A stretch of 64,000 nucleotides of DNA, taken from contig CAJTXS010000007.1 of assembly GCA_910583735.1 (NCBI GenBank), positions 5,161-69,160 of the forward strand, written 5' to 3'. Of the stretch, positions 34,567 through 42,083 are shown piece by piece. Source of the stretch: an uncultured Christensenella sp. Lineage in GTDB: Bacteria; Bacillota; Clostridia; Christensenellales; UBA3700. Positions within the stretch are counted from its first letter, which is position 1. Every line of letters starts with the position of its first letter. The notes below the pieces were generated by a model that was given only the letters and a program-made list of their open reading frames with translations, did no database searches and was not told the DNA's origin. Both the position numbers and the translations under genes were made by a program.

Positions 34567-35301
34567 TTACTTCTTTCGTCTAAACCATTTTACAAGACAT
34601 ACCGCCAAAGCAATTGCAAAAGGAATATGAATGATAAAGTTAATCGGAATGGCAATCTTTGCGCATATACTGTTTTCAATAACGATAGATACGATTAAAA
34701 ATACAAATGCAGCTATAAAGCATATAAGCCATAGACGATATAAGATTTTAACTGATTTCTGCTTAAAAAATGCTCGCTCTATTCCGTATCTTGAATCGAG
34801 CACATAGATATCTTCCGAGAACTCTTCGCACACATTTACAAAATTTTTATGGATTTTGATTTTTACACAGTCAAGTTCCTGTAGATATCTAAACTCGTTA
34901 ATATCGAATAAATAATCGGTAGTAAAAGTCTTTTCTTCTCCGCAGTCGTAATACGAAAGGACTAATGAGTATCTGATATTGGTGTTTGAATTTTTACTAT
35001 AATGAGCAGATTTATAATATACGATCTTTGCAGTAGAGTTAATACCGAATTTATCCGTATTAAGTCCTTTTATTATACGATAAATATCCTTGCCGCCCAT
35101 ATAAAGCCCTAAGCAACCGAATACAAGCATAATTAATATTAAAAGTAACGGAAGAATTATTGCCGCGCCTATTTGAGCAAATCCGTGTTTAATAACATTG
35201 GAGATAATAAGCACAATTAAAGCGATTGCAAGCGAGGTAAAAACGCCGCCCACAATCAATTTTATCGCTATGCCGCCTATACTATATCTACGTCCGTGCA
35301 T
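34567..35301 (-). CDS. Hypothetical membrane protein, four predicted helices
   Basis: Not recognised with confidence. Its 244 residues have two hydrophobic helices near 12-33 and 39-63, a polar beta-rich central domain (about 70-180) with YYKSAHYSKNSNT and YSLVLSYYDCGEEKTFTTDY, then two more helices near 188-240 ending in WFRRKK. The layout of helices flanking a domain with repeated aromatic strands faintly resembles DUF3592-type proteins. It is monocistronic in an A+T-rich zone. Confidence 0.7.
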   Translation of the reverse strand: MHGRRYSIGGIAIKLIVGGVFTSLAIALIVLIISNVIKHGFAQIGAAIILPLLLILIMLVFGCLGLYMGGKDIYRIIKGLNTDKFGINSTAKIVYYKSAHYSKNSNTNIRYSLVLSYYDCGEEKTFTTDYLFDINEFRYLQELDCVKIKIHKNFVNVCEEFSEDIYVLDSRYGIERAFFKQKSVKILYRLWLICFIAAFVFLIVSIVIENSICAKIAIPINFIIHIPFAIALAVCLVKWFRRKK

Positions 35302-35493
35302 TTTATATATATAATTTTAATCTATATTGCGTATTTTATGAAATTATACCGCAAACAAATATTCTCTTACAAGTCTATTGGCAATCAAATTATTAATAGC
35401 CATATTTTGAATTAATTTATAACAAAATAAAATGTTGCCTCATTATATAATGCAGGCCGTAAAGATAATAATCGCATTTAGTTGCGTGATTAT

Positions 35494-35982
35494 TTAATGA
35501 AGTGAGCTCAATGTTTGGATATAGCACCCCTTACTTTCATAATATTTCAACATTTCGGGAATTTTCTTTTTATCGTAGCTTGTAATGCAGTCGGATAACG
35601 CATGTACAATATAGCCGTTCTTTGTCATATTATAACAAGTGGATTTTACACAAGCGATAGCGTCTGCGCCTGCCACATAAAACTCATCAATTTGATTTTC
35701 GCTGATAAAGTCGGAGAACTCTTTGCTCGTCAACGCATTGCCTTTGCTCTTTACAAAAATATTGTCGGACACGACTTTCATATCTGCAACCAACTCTGCC
35801 CCGCGCGTATCGGGCTTAAATGTCCGCGTACCGGGTGTTAAATTATAATGTTTAATATATACAATATGGATTTTATTGTCTACAGCCCAATCAACAGCAG
35901 CATTGATATTACCGATCACCTCTTTATAATTTTTAGTAATATCATTTTGAATATCAATTACGACCAGCGCTTTATTATTCAT
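35494..35982 (-). CDS. Isochorismatase-like cysteine hydrolase
   Basis: Alpha/beta hydrolase of the nicotinamidase/isochorismatase superfamily, 162 residues. The catalytic triad can be read as D10 (VVIDIQND), K78 (FVKSKGNAL) and C111 (GADAIACVKST). Family members hydrolyse nicotinamide, isochorismate or related amides; the substrate is unclear because the metal-binding His motif of nicotinamidases is not apparent. A single gene with its own promoter. Confidence 0.88.
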   Translation of the reverse strand: MNNKALVVIDIQNDITKNYKEVIGNINAAVDWAVDNKIHIVYIKHYNLTPGTRTFKPDTRGAELVADMKVVSDNIFVKSKGNALTSKEFSDFISENQIDEFYVAGADAIACVKSTCYNMTKNGYIVHALSDCITSYDKKKIPEMLKYYESKGCYIQTLSSLH

Positions 35983-36019
35983 AGTCTACATCTCGCAAAT
36001 TATATTTTTTTGATAATTC

Positions 36020-36047
36020 ATTATAACATAATTACGATACTTTTCAA
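36020..36047 (-). promoter_or_regulatory. Sigma-A promoter of the isochorismatase-like gene
   Basis: TTGAAA (36047-36042), 16-base spacer, TATAAT (36025-36020), about 38 bases before the start. Confidence 0.7.
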
Positions 36048-36082
36048 TCTGTAAGTCAATTTAATTTATTTTTAATAACATT

Positions 36083-36108
36083 CGGGCGGTTGATTCTACA
36101 AGCGCCCG
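36083..36108. repeat. G+C-rich hairpin in the 3' region of the 81-residue gene
   Basis: CGGGCG (36083-36088) pairs with CGCCCG (36103-36108) in otherwise A+T-rich DNA. No clean T-run follows on minus, so termination here is only possible. Confidence 0.4.
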
Positions 36109-36142
36109 ACACAATGAAAAAATTAAAACGCTTTATTCATGC

Positions 36143-36178
36143 TATGCAACCCTAAAGCATGCGCTTTAGAGATGCATA
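36143..36178 (-). terminator. Two-tier hairpin after the 81-residue gene
   Basis: TATGCA/TGCATA (36143-36148, 36173-36178) and CTAAAGC/GCTTTAG (36152-36158, 36163-36169) stack with a 3x3 internal loop and ATGC loop. It lies 32 bases past the stop and lacks an immediate U-tract. Confidence 0.45.
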
Positions 36179-36209
36179 ACCGATTATATATTATGTTTAA
36201 GACCTATCC

Positions 36210-36455
36210 TTAGCCCTCATAGCGGTCAAGGTTGGCGCGGATAGCTTCGATGAGGCGCTTTTCTGCGGCAACTTTAGCATCTCTTGCAACCTTAGTGCAG
36301 ACAAAAGTGCCGTAAAGCTTCGAAAGGTCGTCTACGAGATTATTAAGATGAACTGTGTCAAGAATATTTGCCGAACCGCAAAGTTCCTCCTCGGTAAATG
36401 CGGTTTTTGTCGGTGCAGACGTAGTTGCAGTCGTGTCGGTAATGATCTTCTCCAT
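36210..36455 (-). CDS. Hypothetical protein, 81 residues, behind a structured leader
   Basis: Not recognised. A Thr/Ala-rich N-terminus (residues 4-19) is followed by an apparently alpha-helical body with FTEEELCGSANILDTVHLNN and a charged C-terminal helix AEKRLIEAIRANLDRYEG. No signal peptide or membrane segment. Coding is supported by AGGAGAT 7 bases before the ATG, a plausible promoter and a 3' hairpin. The unusual feature is a leader of about 145 bases with three stem-loops. Confidence 0.65.
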   Translation of the reverse strand: MEKIITDTTATTSAPTKTAFTEEELCGSANILDTVHLNNLVDDLSKLYGTFVCTKVARDAKVAAEKRLIEAIRANLDRYEG

Positions 36456-36485
36456 AGAAAATATCTCCTATAATATTTATTTTTG

Positions 36486-36602
36486 TCCCGATTTACATAA
36501 CGCTGCCGCGGATAGCCTTATGCAATGTAGTCCCATACTATTGGGCGAGACATCCTACTTGTAAGCGCGAAGATTACCAAATAAGTAGGCTCGGTAACAT
36601 GT
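36486..36602 (-). ncRNA. Candidate structured leader RNA (three-stem junction)
   Basis: Read 5' to 3' on minus, CCGA (36594-36591) can pair with TCGG (36491-36488) as a closing helix. Inside are CCTACTT/AAGTAGG (36589-36583 with 36560-36554, extended by GTAA/TTAC), CCCA/TGGG (36545-36542 with 36535-36532) and TGCATAA/TTATGTA (36524-36518 with 36500-36494, one G-U). A promoter-like pair TTCAAC-N17-TATGAT (36637-36609) places the start near 36602, just before the fold. The arrangement resembles a three-way-junction riboswitch or small RNA, but I recognise no known class. Confidence 0.45.
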
Positions 36603-36608
36603 CGCGTT

Positions 36609-36637
36609 ATCATATCATACGTTATAAATGTGTTGAA
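36609..36637 (-). promoter_or_regulatory. Weak promoter for the structured leader and 81-residue gene
   Basis: TTCAAC (36637-36632), 17-base spacer, TATGAT (36614-36609). The -35 is poor (three of six), the -10 good. Confidence 0.45.
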
Positions 36638-36855
36638 AATGCGTAATTATTTTGCAAAAATTGTCGATGAAATTACTTTACATATTTCTCGCTGTTAATA
36701 TTTATAAACCGCGTAACTTGTTGAATCGCTTATTTGCACATTTTGTAAAAGAAGTGAAACGGAATTTACAAAAAAAATTTTAATAAATTGACGATATAAT
36801 AAATATTTTTATTAGTCGATTTAACAAAATACTCTTTCAATTCCAAGTTTTTATA
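36638..36855. other. A+T-rich intergenic stretch, nothing recognised
   Basis: Homopolymer-rich sequence between the leader promoter and the pseudogene. No frame with a ribosome-binding site and no strong inverted repeat seen. Confidence 0.45.
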
Positions 36856-37179
36856 TCATTTTATAGTAGATAAGAACAGTATTCTATTTTCGTTTAGTAG
36901 ATGGACAAATTGTTCTATATTATGTTTTTCGGCTTTCAGTGATAAAGCTTCTTTAACTTCGCATGCATCTAAACAATTGTTTAATTCAATAATATGTTCA
37001 TAAAGATACATTTTTATTGATTCGTCGATTTGCTCGACCTTTTTGGTTTTCCTAATATATTAAGCATCTCCGCCTCGGACATTCCCTTATGGATATTATT
37101 TAATTGAGCAGGCGATTTTTTTGCTGAAATGCAATGCAGGGACAACTATTAACACTATAATCACAGTTATTGCAATCAT
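36856..37179 (-). pseudogene. Frameshifted membrane-anchored SmpA/OmlA-like small protein
   Basis: Three consecutive minus-strand segments read as one protein once two frameshifts are allowed. Segment 1 starts at ATG 37179 with a membrane helix (MIAITVIIVLIVVPALHFS). The frame shifts in a run of seven T on plus (37116-37122) into SPAQLNNIHKGMSEAEMLNI and then LGKPK, an SmpA/OmlA-type KGM...LGKP motif. It shifts again at a T5 run (37040-37044) into a helical tail (EQIDESIKMYLYEHIIELNN onwards) that ends at TGA 36858-36856. Both shifts lie in homopolymers, which fits slippage mutation or sequencing error. Without them the product would be about 107 residues. Confidence 0.6.
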
Positions 37180-37323
37180 GCCGATAAATATATATAATAT
37201 CTAGTCTATAATAGCTACCTTTGTAAATATATTATCACTTATTATAAAATATCGCGAATAAATATTTCTCAAAATAACTTTTGGCACTGCTGTATGTGCT
37301 TAATAAATAAGCGCGCCGCAAAA

Positions 37324-37352
37324 GAAAAAACCTAAAACAAATTTATTTTAGG
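37324..37352 (-). terminator. Rho-independent terminator
   Basis: CCTAAAA (37331-37337) pairs with TTTTAGG (37346-37352); on minus a TTTTTT run follows (37330-37325). It overlaps the end of a possible 47-codon frame. Confidence 0.65.
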
Positions 37353-37486
37353 CTTAATTGGTGGACGACAACGTGTGCCGTAAGAACCGTTTCAAAGGCA
37401 AAATCACGTAGACTCAAAAACCGCAAAAAGTAGTCGCTCGACACAAAGAAAAAAAGACTGACAAGATAGTTAGTCTTATCAGCCAT
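37343..37486 (-). CDS. Possible 47-residue frame between two terminators
   Basis: ATG at 37486 opens 47 codons to TAA at 37345-37343: it starts MADKTNYLVSLFFFVSSDYF and ends in LTAHVVVHQLSLK. No Shine-Dalgarno is seen, and the first 12 codons are the terminator hairpin of the preceding gene, so it may be a chance frame or a relic. Listed because the frame spans the whole interval and ends exactly at a second terminator. Confidence 0.2.
   Translation of the reverse strand: MADKTNYLVSLFFFVSSDYFLRFLSLRDFAFETVLTAHVVVHQLSLK
37449..37484 (-). terminator. Terminator of the flavodoxin/ferredoxin gene (repeat-family copy 1)
   Basis: An 11-bp stem with two G-U pairs (37456-37466 with 37474-37484) and a TTTTTTT tail (37455-37449 on minus). 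Its arms are nearly the same as those of the tRNA-cluster terminator 0.9 kb away. Confidence 0.8.
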
Positions 37487-37518
37487 ACTACGTTAAATTG
37501 AAATTTATCGTTCGATCA

Positions 37519-38280
37519 TTATTTCTTGTAGTTATCAAACTTACATTGTTCGTACACGTGTTTACCTATAATCGTAATCGCTTGTTTCGGGCAATTTGCA
37601 AAACAACGATAACACATAGTACATCTATCTCTATAAACTACTGTATCCGCTATTACTATGTTCGACATCGGGCATATCAATACACACAAACCGCATTTTA
37701 CGCATTTACTCTCATCTGTTCTAATTTTGGTAAAATAATGCTTTGTTTTTCCGCTGAAATATAATCTCTGACCGAACACCCCTACAATACGGTAAAAAAA
37801 ATTCAATCCTTCTTTCGGAAATTTGCCGTTTTTTATCCTATTGATAGTCAAGTCCATTTTGTGTTCAGCTTTTAATATTGTTTTACGATTTTCGTCAAGT
37901 GATTTTTTCAATAATTTAACGTCTCCTATACAATCAGGCATTTTTAGATGTAAACCACCTAAAATTTCTGCGCCATACTTTTTGAATAAACGTGCTGAAC
38001 ATCCTGCGCCGTCGCCGCTGAATAAGCCCATAGTAGCAATTACAAATATTTTCTTGCCGCGCCATAACTCGGCATTGTTTACAATAAACTCTCTAACTAT
38101 CTTCGGCAAATTAGAATAATATACGGGATAGGCAAAAACAATTTCATCGCTTGACTTTACGGCGGCTATTACTCCCGCGCGCTCAATCGCATAGGAAGCA
38201 CCATTACTGTCAAGCTTATTTAAGACATATTCCACACAATATTTCGTGTTGCCCGTTCCACTAAAATAAACGCCTATCAT
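37519..38280 (-). CDS. EFR1-type flavodoxin/ferredoxin fusion protein
   Basis: Cytoplasmic electron carrier of 253 residues. The N-terminal flavodoxin-like domain (about 1-150) begins IGVYFSGTGNTKYCVEYVL, whose SGTGNT binds FMN phosphate. The C-terminal 2[4Fe-4S] ferredoxin has CVKCGLCVLICP and CTMCYRCFANCP. This EFR1 domain order is common in anaerobic Firmicutes; the redox partner is unknown. A promoter-like TTAATA-N17-TATAAT precedes it near 38326-38354. Its terminator belongs to a locally repeated family. Confidence 0.88.
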   Translation of the reverse strand: MIGVYFSGTGNTKYCVEYVLNKLDSNGASYAIERAGVIAAVKSSDEIVFAYPVYYSNLPKIVREFIVNNAELWRGKKIFVIATMGLFSGDGAGCSARLFKKYGAEILGGLHLKMPDCIGDVKLLKKSLDENRKTILKAEHKMDLTINRIKNGKFPKEGLNFFYRIVGVFGQRLYFSGKTKHYFTKIRTDESKCVKCGLCVLICPMSNIVIADTVVYRDRCTMCYRCFANCPKQAITIIGKHVYEQCKFDNYKK

Positions 38281-38387
38281 ATGAATCTTTGCCCTCTAAC
38301 TTACTGTTTATTGTACAATTATTATATCAAAAACAAAATATTTATTAAAGCAAACCGTAACGCACTCCGAGACTTCTTTCAAATAAC

Positions 38388-38425
38388 AAAAAATGACCGA
38401 TAAGATAGCGGTTCTTATCAGTCAT
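38388..38425 (-). terminator. Terminator of the tRNA cluster (repeat-family copy 2)
   Basis: A 13-bp stem with one wobble pair (38393-38405 with 38413-38425), 7-base loop, and six T on minus (38393-38388). It stands five bases after the last tRNA. Confidence 0.85.
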
Positions 38426-38429
38426 CTAA

Positions 38430-38514
38430 TGGTGGGCAGAGGTGGATTCGAACCACCGAAAGCTGAGCTGTCAGATTTACAGTCTGATCCCTTTGGCCAC
38501 TCGGGAATCTGCCC
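38430..38514 (-). tRNA. tRNA-Tyr (GTA)
   Basis: Full class II cloverleaf with long variable arm; acceptor GGGCAGA/TCTGCCC, anticodon loop CTGTAAA, T-loop GGTTCGAATCC, encoded CCA. Last of five co-oriented tRNAs. Confidence 0.96.
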
Positions 38515-38531
38515 ATAATATTGAGATTAAT

Positions 38532-38607
38532 TGGAGCTGGTGATCGGAATCGAACCAACAACCTGCTGATTACAAATCAGCTGCTCTGCCAGTTGAGCTA
38601 CACCAGC
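38532..38607 (-). tRNA. tRNA-Thr (TGT)
   Basis: Cloverleaf with acceptor GCTGGTG, anticodon stem CTGAT/ATCAG around TTTGTAA (anticodon TGT), T-loop GGTTCGATTCC and encoded CCA. Confidence 0.96.
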
Positions 38608-38611
38608 GTAA

Positions 38612-38687
38612 TGGTGCCTCGGGGCGGAATCGAACCACCGACACAGGGATTTTCAGTCCCTTGCTCTACCGACTGAGCTACCGAGGC
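38612..38687 (-). tRNA. tRNA-Phe (GAA)
   Basis: Acceptor GCCTCGG/CCGAGGC, anticodon stem GGGAC with loop TGAAAAT (anticodon GAA), T-loop GGTTCGATTCC, encoded CCA. Confidence 0.96.
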
Positions 38688-38731
38688 ATATTTATGAGCG
38701 ATATTTCTACCGCTCATACAATAAGGAATTC

Positions 38732-38808
38732 TGGCGACTCGGATGGGACTCGAACCCACGACCTCTAGCGTGACAGGCTAGCGTTCTAACCAACTGAACT
38801 ACCGAGCC
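38732..38808 (-). tRNA. tRNA-Asp (GTC)
   Basis: Acceptor GGCTCGG/CCGAGTC (one G-U), anticodon stem CTAGC/GCTAG with loop CTGTCAC (anticodon GTC), encoded CCA. Confidence 0.95.
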
Positions 38809-38825
38809 AGATGTTATTAAGTTAA

Positions 38826-38902
38826 TGGTGGGCCATCAAGGACTCGAACCTTGGACCGACCGGTTATGAGCCGGTTGCTCTAACCAACTGAGCTAATGGC
38901 CC
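38826..38902 (-). tRNA. tRNA with CAT anticodon (Ile2 or elongator Met)
   Basis: Acceptor GGGCCAT/ATGGCCC, D-arm TTAGCTCAGTTGGTTAGAGC, anticodon loop CTCATAA, encoded CCA. The body resembles Firmicute tRNA-Ile2, whose C34 is changed to lysidine, at least as much as elongator tRNA-Met. It lacks initiator features. First gene of the cluster. Confidence 0.9.
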
Positions 38903-38963
38903 ATGAAGTAACCTTCACGGTGTCGGCTCAAGTTATTAAGCCGTGTCGACTTGCGACTGTTAA

Positions 38964-38993
38964 AATATACTATATAGTTAAGTATGTTGTCAA
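38964..38993 (-). promoter_or_regulatory. Sigma-A promoter of the tRNA cluster
   Basis: Perfect TTGACA (38993-38988), 18-base spacer, TATATT (38969-38964), about 60 bases upstream of the first tRNA. Confidence 0.82.
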
Positions 38994-39016
38994 GGGATTT
39001 GCAGATGTTTTATTAC

Positions 39017-39049
39017 ATTTTTTCAGGCGGCAATGCCGCCCGAAAAAAT
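39017..39049. repeat. Near-perfect palindrome after ispH-rpsA
   Basis: Stem of 8 bp (39017-39024 with 39042-39049), one mismatch, then GGCGGC/GCCGCC with a 3-base loop. T-run and A-run lie inside the stem, so it does not have a classical U-tail in either direction. Confidence 0.6.
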
Positions 39050-39073
39050 ATAAGTAATCAATTGCAAATCTGC

Positions 39074-41371
39074 TTATTTATCTTGATTTTCACCCTCGTC
39101 GAAATCGAGATTAAGTCCCTTGAACAAGTCGCCGAATGTTGCTCCGGAAGCATCGCTGGTCCACGAAGATACGCTGTCTGCGTCGGAATTCTCTCTTACG
39201 GTCTTCTTTTTCTTGGGAGCTGCGCCCACCACGGGAGCTGCGCTTCTGTCGAACTTAGCGGCATTACGCGCTACGCGCTTTTCTTTAGCTTCCTTATACT
39301 CTTCGTCGCTAATCTGAATTTCTTCTTCGACATCGGCGGGAGTAAGAGCCTTAACGGAAAGCGTAATCTTATTATCGTCGAACTTGATTATCTGTGCGGT
39401 AACCTCGTCGCCAACTTTATATACGCTTGTAGCGTCCTTTGTATATGTATGAGCAATCTCCGCAACGGGCAAAAGTCCGTCTACATCGCGGTCGATAAGG
39501 ATAAATGCGCCGTAATTAAATACGCTTCTGACAGGTCCTGTAATAACGCTGCCTACGGGGAACTTCTCTGCTGCTATCTCATAAGGCTTCTTTTGCAACT
39601 GCTTATAGCCCAAAGATACTTTGCCGCTCTCTCTGTCTGCTCTCAATATAACAAAATCGTATGTCTTATCCTTCTCAAGAATCTCGTCGGGACGCTCTAT
39701 CTTATAATAAGAAAGATCGGATATGTGAGCAAGGCAATCGAAACCGTGCACGCTTACGAAAGCGCCGAACTCGGCAAATCTCTTTACTTTACCGGGTACT
39801 ATCTTGCCTACTTCCATGAACTGCCACAGTTCTTCTTCCTTCTTAGCTCTCTCTTCCTCGAGTATAATTCTCTGAGAAGCGACTATTCTCTTACCGCTGA
39901 TCTTTATCTCCGCAGATTCTGCGGGAAGCTGCTCTTCCCCCTCTTCTCCGGCCTTTTTCTTAGCCTGGATCATTCTGAGTCTGAGTTGCTTTCCGACATA
40001 CTTATCCAGGTCGTTGACATAGCCTATCTTAATCTGAGATGCGGGAATAAAGACGGTATAAGGTCCTAGTTTAGCTGTAAGTCCGCCCTTTACGGCTTCG
40101 GCTACGGTTACTTTGAACTCGCTGCCGCGGACTATCTTCTCGCACTCTTCCTGCTCTTTTCTACGGATATCGACGAGCTTCTTGGAGAACGCTATGCCGG
40201 ACTTCTGCGCTTTATTATTATTCTCGATAACGATAGCGTCGAGCTTATCGCCGTACTTATAATTTGCGGGGACATATTCTACGCCGTCTACTTCGGCGTC
40301 TTTTTTATCTATAAAGCCGTCTTTCTTACCGCCGAAGCTGATATATATACCATCTTCGTTGGCGCTGATAACGGTACAGTTTCTGAAAAGCTTATTAAGT
40401 TTAACTTCCGCGGACTTCTTGCTGTCGGCAAGCATCTCCGCAAAGCTCTGCTTCTTGGGAGCCTGAGCGCCCTTGCTGTCAACTGCGTCGCTCGCGACTG
40501 CAGTCTGTTCGGCAGTAACTTCTTCGATAACTGCCTTGGTTTCCTGAGTTTCACTCATCAGTAGTTTTACCTCCTCAATCAACCCTTTCGGAGTTGATGC
40601 TCCGGCTGTAATTCCCAGCCTAGTTATATTATTTGCTACTAACGGCAAGCCGTCAATATTTTCGACAAGATAAGTCGAGGGGCATATTTGCTTAGCTATA
40701 GCGTACAATTTACTCGTATTGGACGACTCTGCGCTACCGAGAACAAGCATGATATCGCATTGCTCGGCAAGCTGCGCAGTCTGCTTCTGCCGCTCTGTTG
40801 TAGTATAGCAAATAGTGCGGTTTATTACAACTGATTTGCACCTTCTTTTGATAATTTTTATTATTTTATTATATAAAGCGGCATCGAAAGTAGTCTGGAC
40901 TACTACGCAATAATCGCACGAATCCTTAACCTCGAATGTCCATGCGTCATCTTCGCTCGATATAATCGTACACTCTTGACTTGCCCATCCCGCAGAACCT
41001 ACTACTTCGGGATGTCCTTTATCCCCTATTATGATTATTTTATGACCTAAATTGCTGTAATTTTCAATAATTTCATGGATTTTTGCAACAAAAGGACAAG
41101 TAGCGTCGCAATACGTCAAGCCCAATTGGTCGATAGCCTTATACACAGACTTGCTCACTCCGTGCGAGCGAATAACGAGCGTTCTGTCCTTGGGACAGTC
41201 TGCGACGTCGTTTACGGTCATTACGCCCATATCCGACAGTCTGCCAAGGACGTTGGCATTATGAATTAATTTACCGAGAACGCATGCCTTATCTCCGAGC
41301 TTTTCCGCAATGGCGACGGCATTGCTTACGCCGAAACAAAATCCCGCGGAAGGCGCAACGATTATCTCCAA
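39074..41371 (-). CDS. ispH: IspH (HMBPP reductase) fused to ribosomal protein S1-like domains
   Basis: One 765-residue chain. Residues 1-275 are HMBPP reductase, the last MEP-pathway step, with iron-sulfur ligands C12 (GFCFGV), C92 (DATCPF) and C187 (RTICYTT). After a low-complexity linker come four S1 RNA-binding repeats at about 328-397, 415-505, 527-594 (AEFGAFVSVHG) and 613-680 (FNYGAFILID), then a lysine-rich, acidic-ended tail. Start codon is TTG with GAGGAG upstream. Such fusions are known in Clostridia. Downstream of cmk and plsC, as cmk-ispH/rpsA often is. Confidence 0.95.
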   Translation of the reverse strand: MEIIVAPSAGFCFGVSNAVAIAEKLGDKACVLGKLIHNANVLGRLSDMGVMTVNDVADCPKDRTLVIRSHGVSKSVYKAIDQLGLTYCDATCPFVAKIHEIIENYSNLGHKIIIIGDKGHPEVVGSAGWASQECTIISSEDDAWTFEVKDSCDYCVVVQTTFDAALYNKIIKIIKRRCKSVVINRTICYTTTERQKQTAQLAEQCDIMLVLGSAESSNTSKLYAIAKQICPSTYLVENIDGLPLVANNITRLGITAGASTPKGLIEEVKLLMSETQETKAVIEEVTAEQTAVASDAVDSKGAQAPKKQSFAEMLADSKKSAEVKLNKLFRNCTVISANEDGIYISFGGKKDGFIDKKDAEVDGVEYVPANYKYGDKLDAIVIENNNKAQKSGIAFSKKLVDIRRKEQEECEKIVRGSEFKVTVAEAVKGGLTAKLGPYTVFIPASQIKIGYVNDLDKYVGKQLRLRMIQAKKKAGEEGEEQLPAESAEIKISGKRIVASQRIILEEERAKKEEELWQFMEVGKIVPGKVKRFAEFGAFVSVHGFDCLAHISDLSYYKIERPDEILEKDKTYDFVILRADRESGKVSLGYKQLQKKPYEIAAEKFPVGSVITGPVRSVFNYGAFILIDRDVDGLLPVAEIAHTYTKDATSVYKVGDEVTAQIIKFDDNKITLSVKALTPADVEEEIQISDEEYKEAKEKRVARNAAKFDRSAAPVVGAAPKKKKTVRENSDADSVSSWTSDASGATFGDLFKGLNLDFDEGENQDK

Positions 41372-41375
41372 ACTA

Positions 41376-42083
41376 TTACTCCTCTTGCATATCGCCCAAT
41401 GCCTTGACGTATGCCGTTTGACTGCCTTTATATCGCTCTACAATCGTCTTGATTTCCGCATATAAATCGGTCATTTTTTTACGCAGTTTATCGCTTGCGA
41501 GAGCCTCTGTCTCTTCACCTTTTTGACCGTAAAATTCGCTGAAATCAAATGGATTTCCAACAATAAGATAGTTGCGTCTGAACGGAGAAATCTTCCTGTA
41601 ATACATCAACGGAATGACTTGGCATTTAGTCTTGATAGCTATCATAGGTACGCCGGCTTTCAGTTCAAGCAACCTATACTCATCGCTATTGTCGCACTTA
41701 TTACGCGTGCCTTCGGGGAAAATAATTACCTTTTTACCCTCTTTGACAGCGGAAAATACCTGCCTGACCGCCCCGATATCTCCCTCGCCTCGATGTACGG
41801 GAATGCCGCCGAGAGAGCGCAAAATATCGCCTATAAATTTCGACTTGAACATCTCGCCTTTAATCATCACGCGGTAGTCGCGCTTAATCAATGACGACAT
41901 AATTCGATTGGCGTCCATAGAGGAAAAATGATTGCATACGCATATACCCGCCCCTTCGGATGGAAATCTCTCGGGAAAATAAATCTTTACATGCCAGATG
42001 ATGCGAAGCAATGGACGTATAATACACGCAATAGCTCGGGAAATTATATTCGGCTTCTTATTCTTATTATTTTTATCGCTCAC
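41376..42083 (-). CDS. plsC: 1-acyl-sn-glycerol-3-phosphate acyltransferase PlsC
   Basis: Acylates lysophosphatidate to phosphatidate at the membrane, feeding CdsA. At 235 residues it has the catalytic NHFSSMD (HX4D) near 51-57 and FPEGTRNK near 121-128, with a hydrophobic N-terminal segment. GTG start directly follows the cmk stop. Acyl-chain preference is not predictable. Confidence 0.92.
   Translation of the reverse strand: MSDKNNKNKKPNIISRAIACIIRPLLRIIWHVKIYFPERFPSEGAGICVCNHFSSMDANRIMSSLIKRDYRVMIKGEMFKSKFIGDILRSLGGIPVHRGEGDIGAVRQVFSAVKEGKKVIIFPEGTRNKCDNSDEYRLLELKAGVPMIAIKTKCQVIPLMYYRKISPFRRNYLIVGNPFDFSEFYGQKGEETEALASDKLRKKMTDLYAEIKTIVERYKGSQTAYVKALGDMQEE

Noticed and set aside
38903..38960. 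Inverted repeat in the tRNA cluster leader as a regulatory RNA
   Set aside because: Only about five base pairs are consistent and the stretch is a normal 5' leader length for a tRNA operon.
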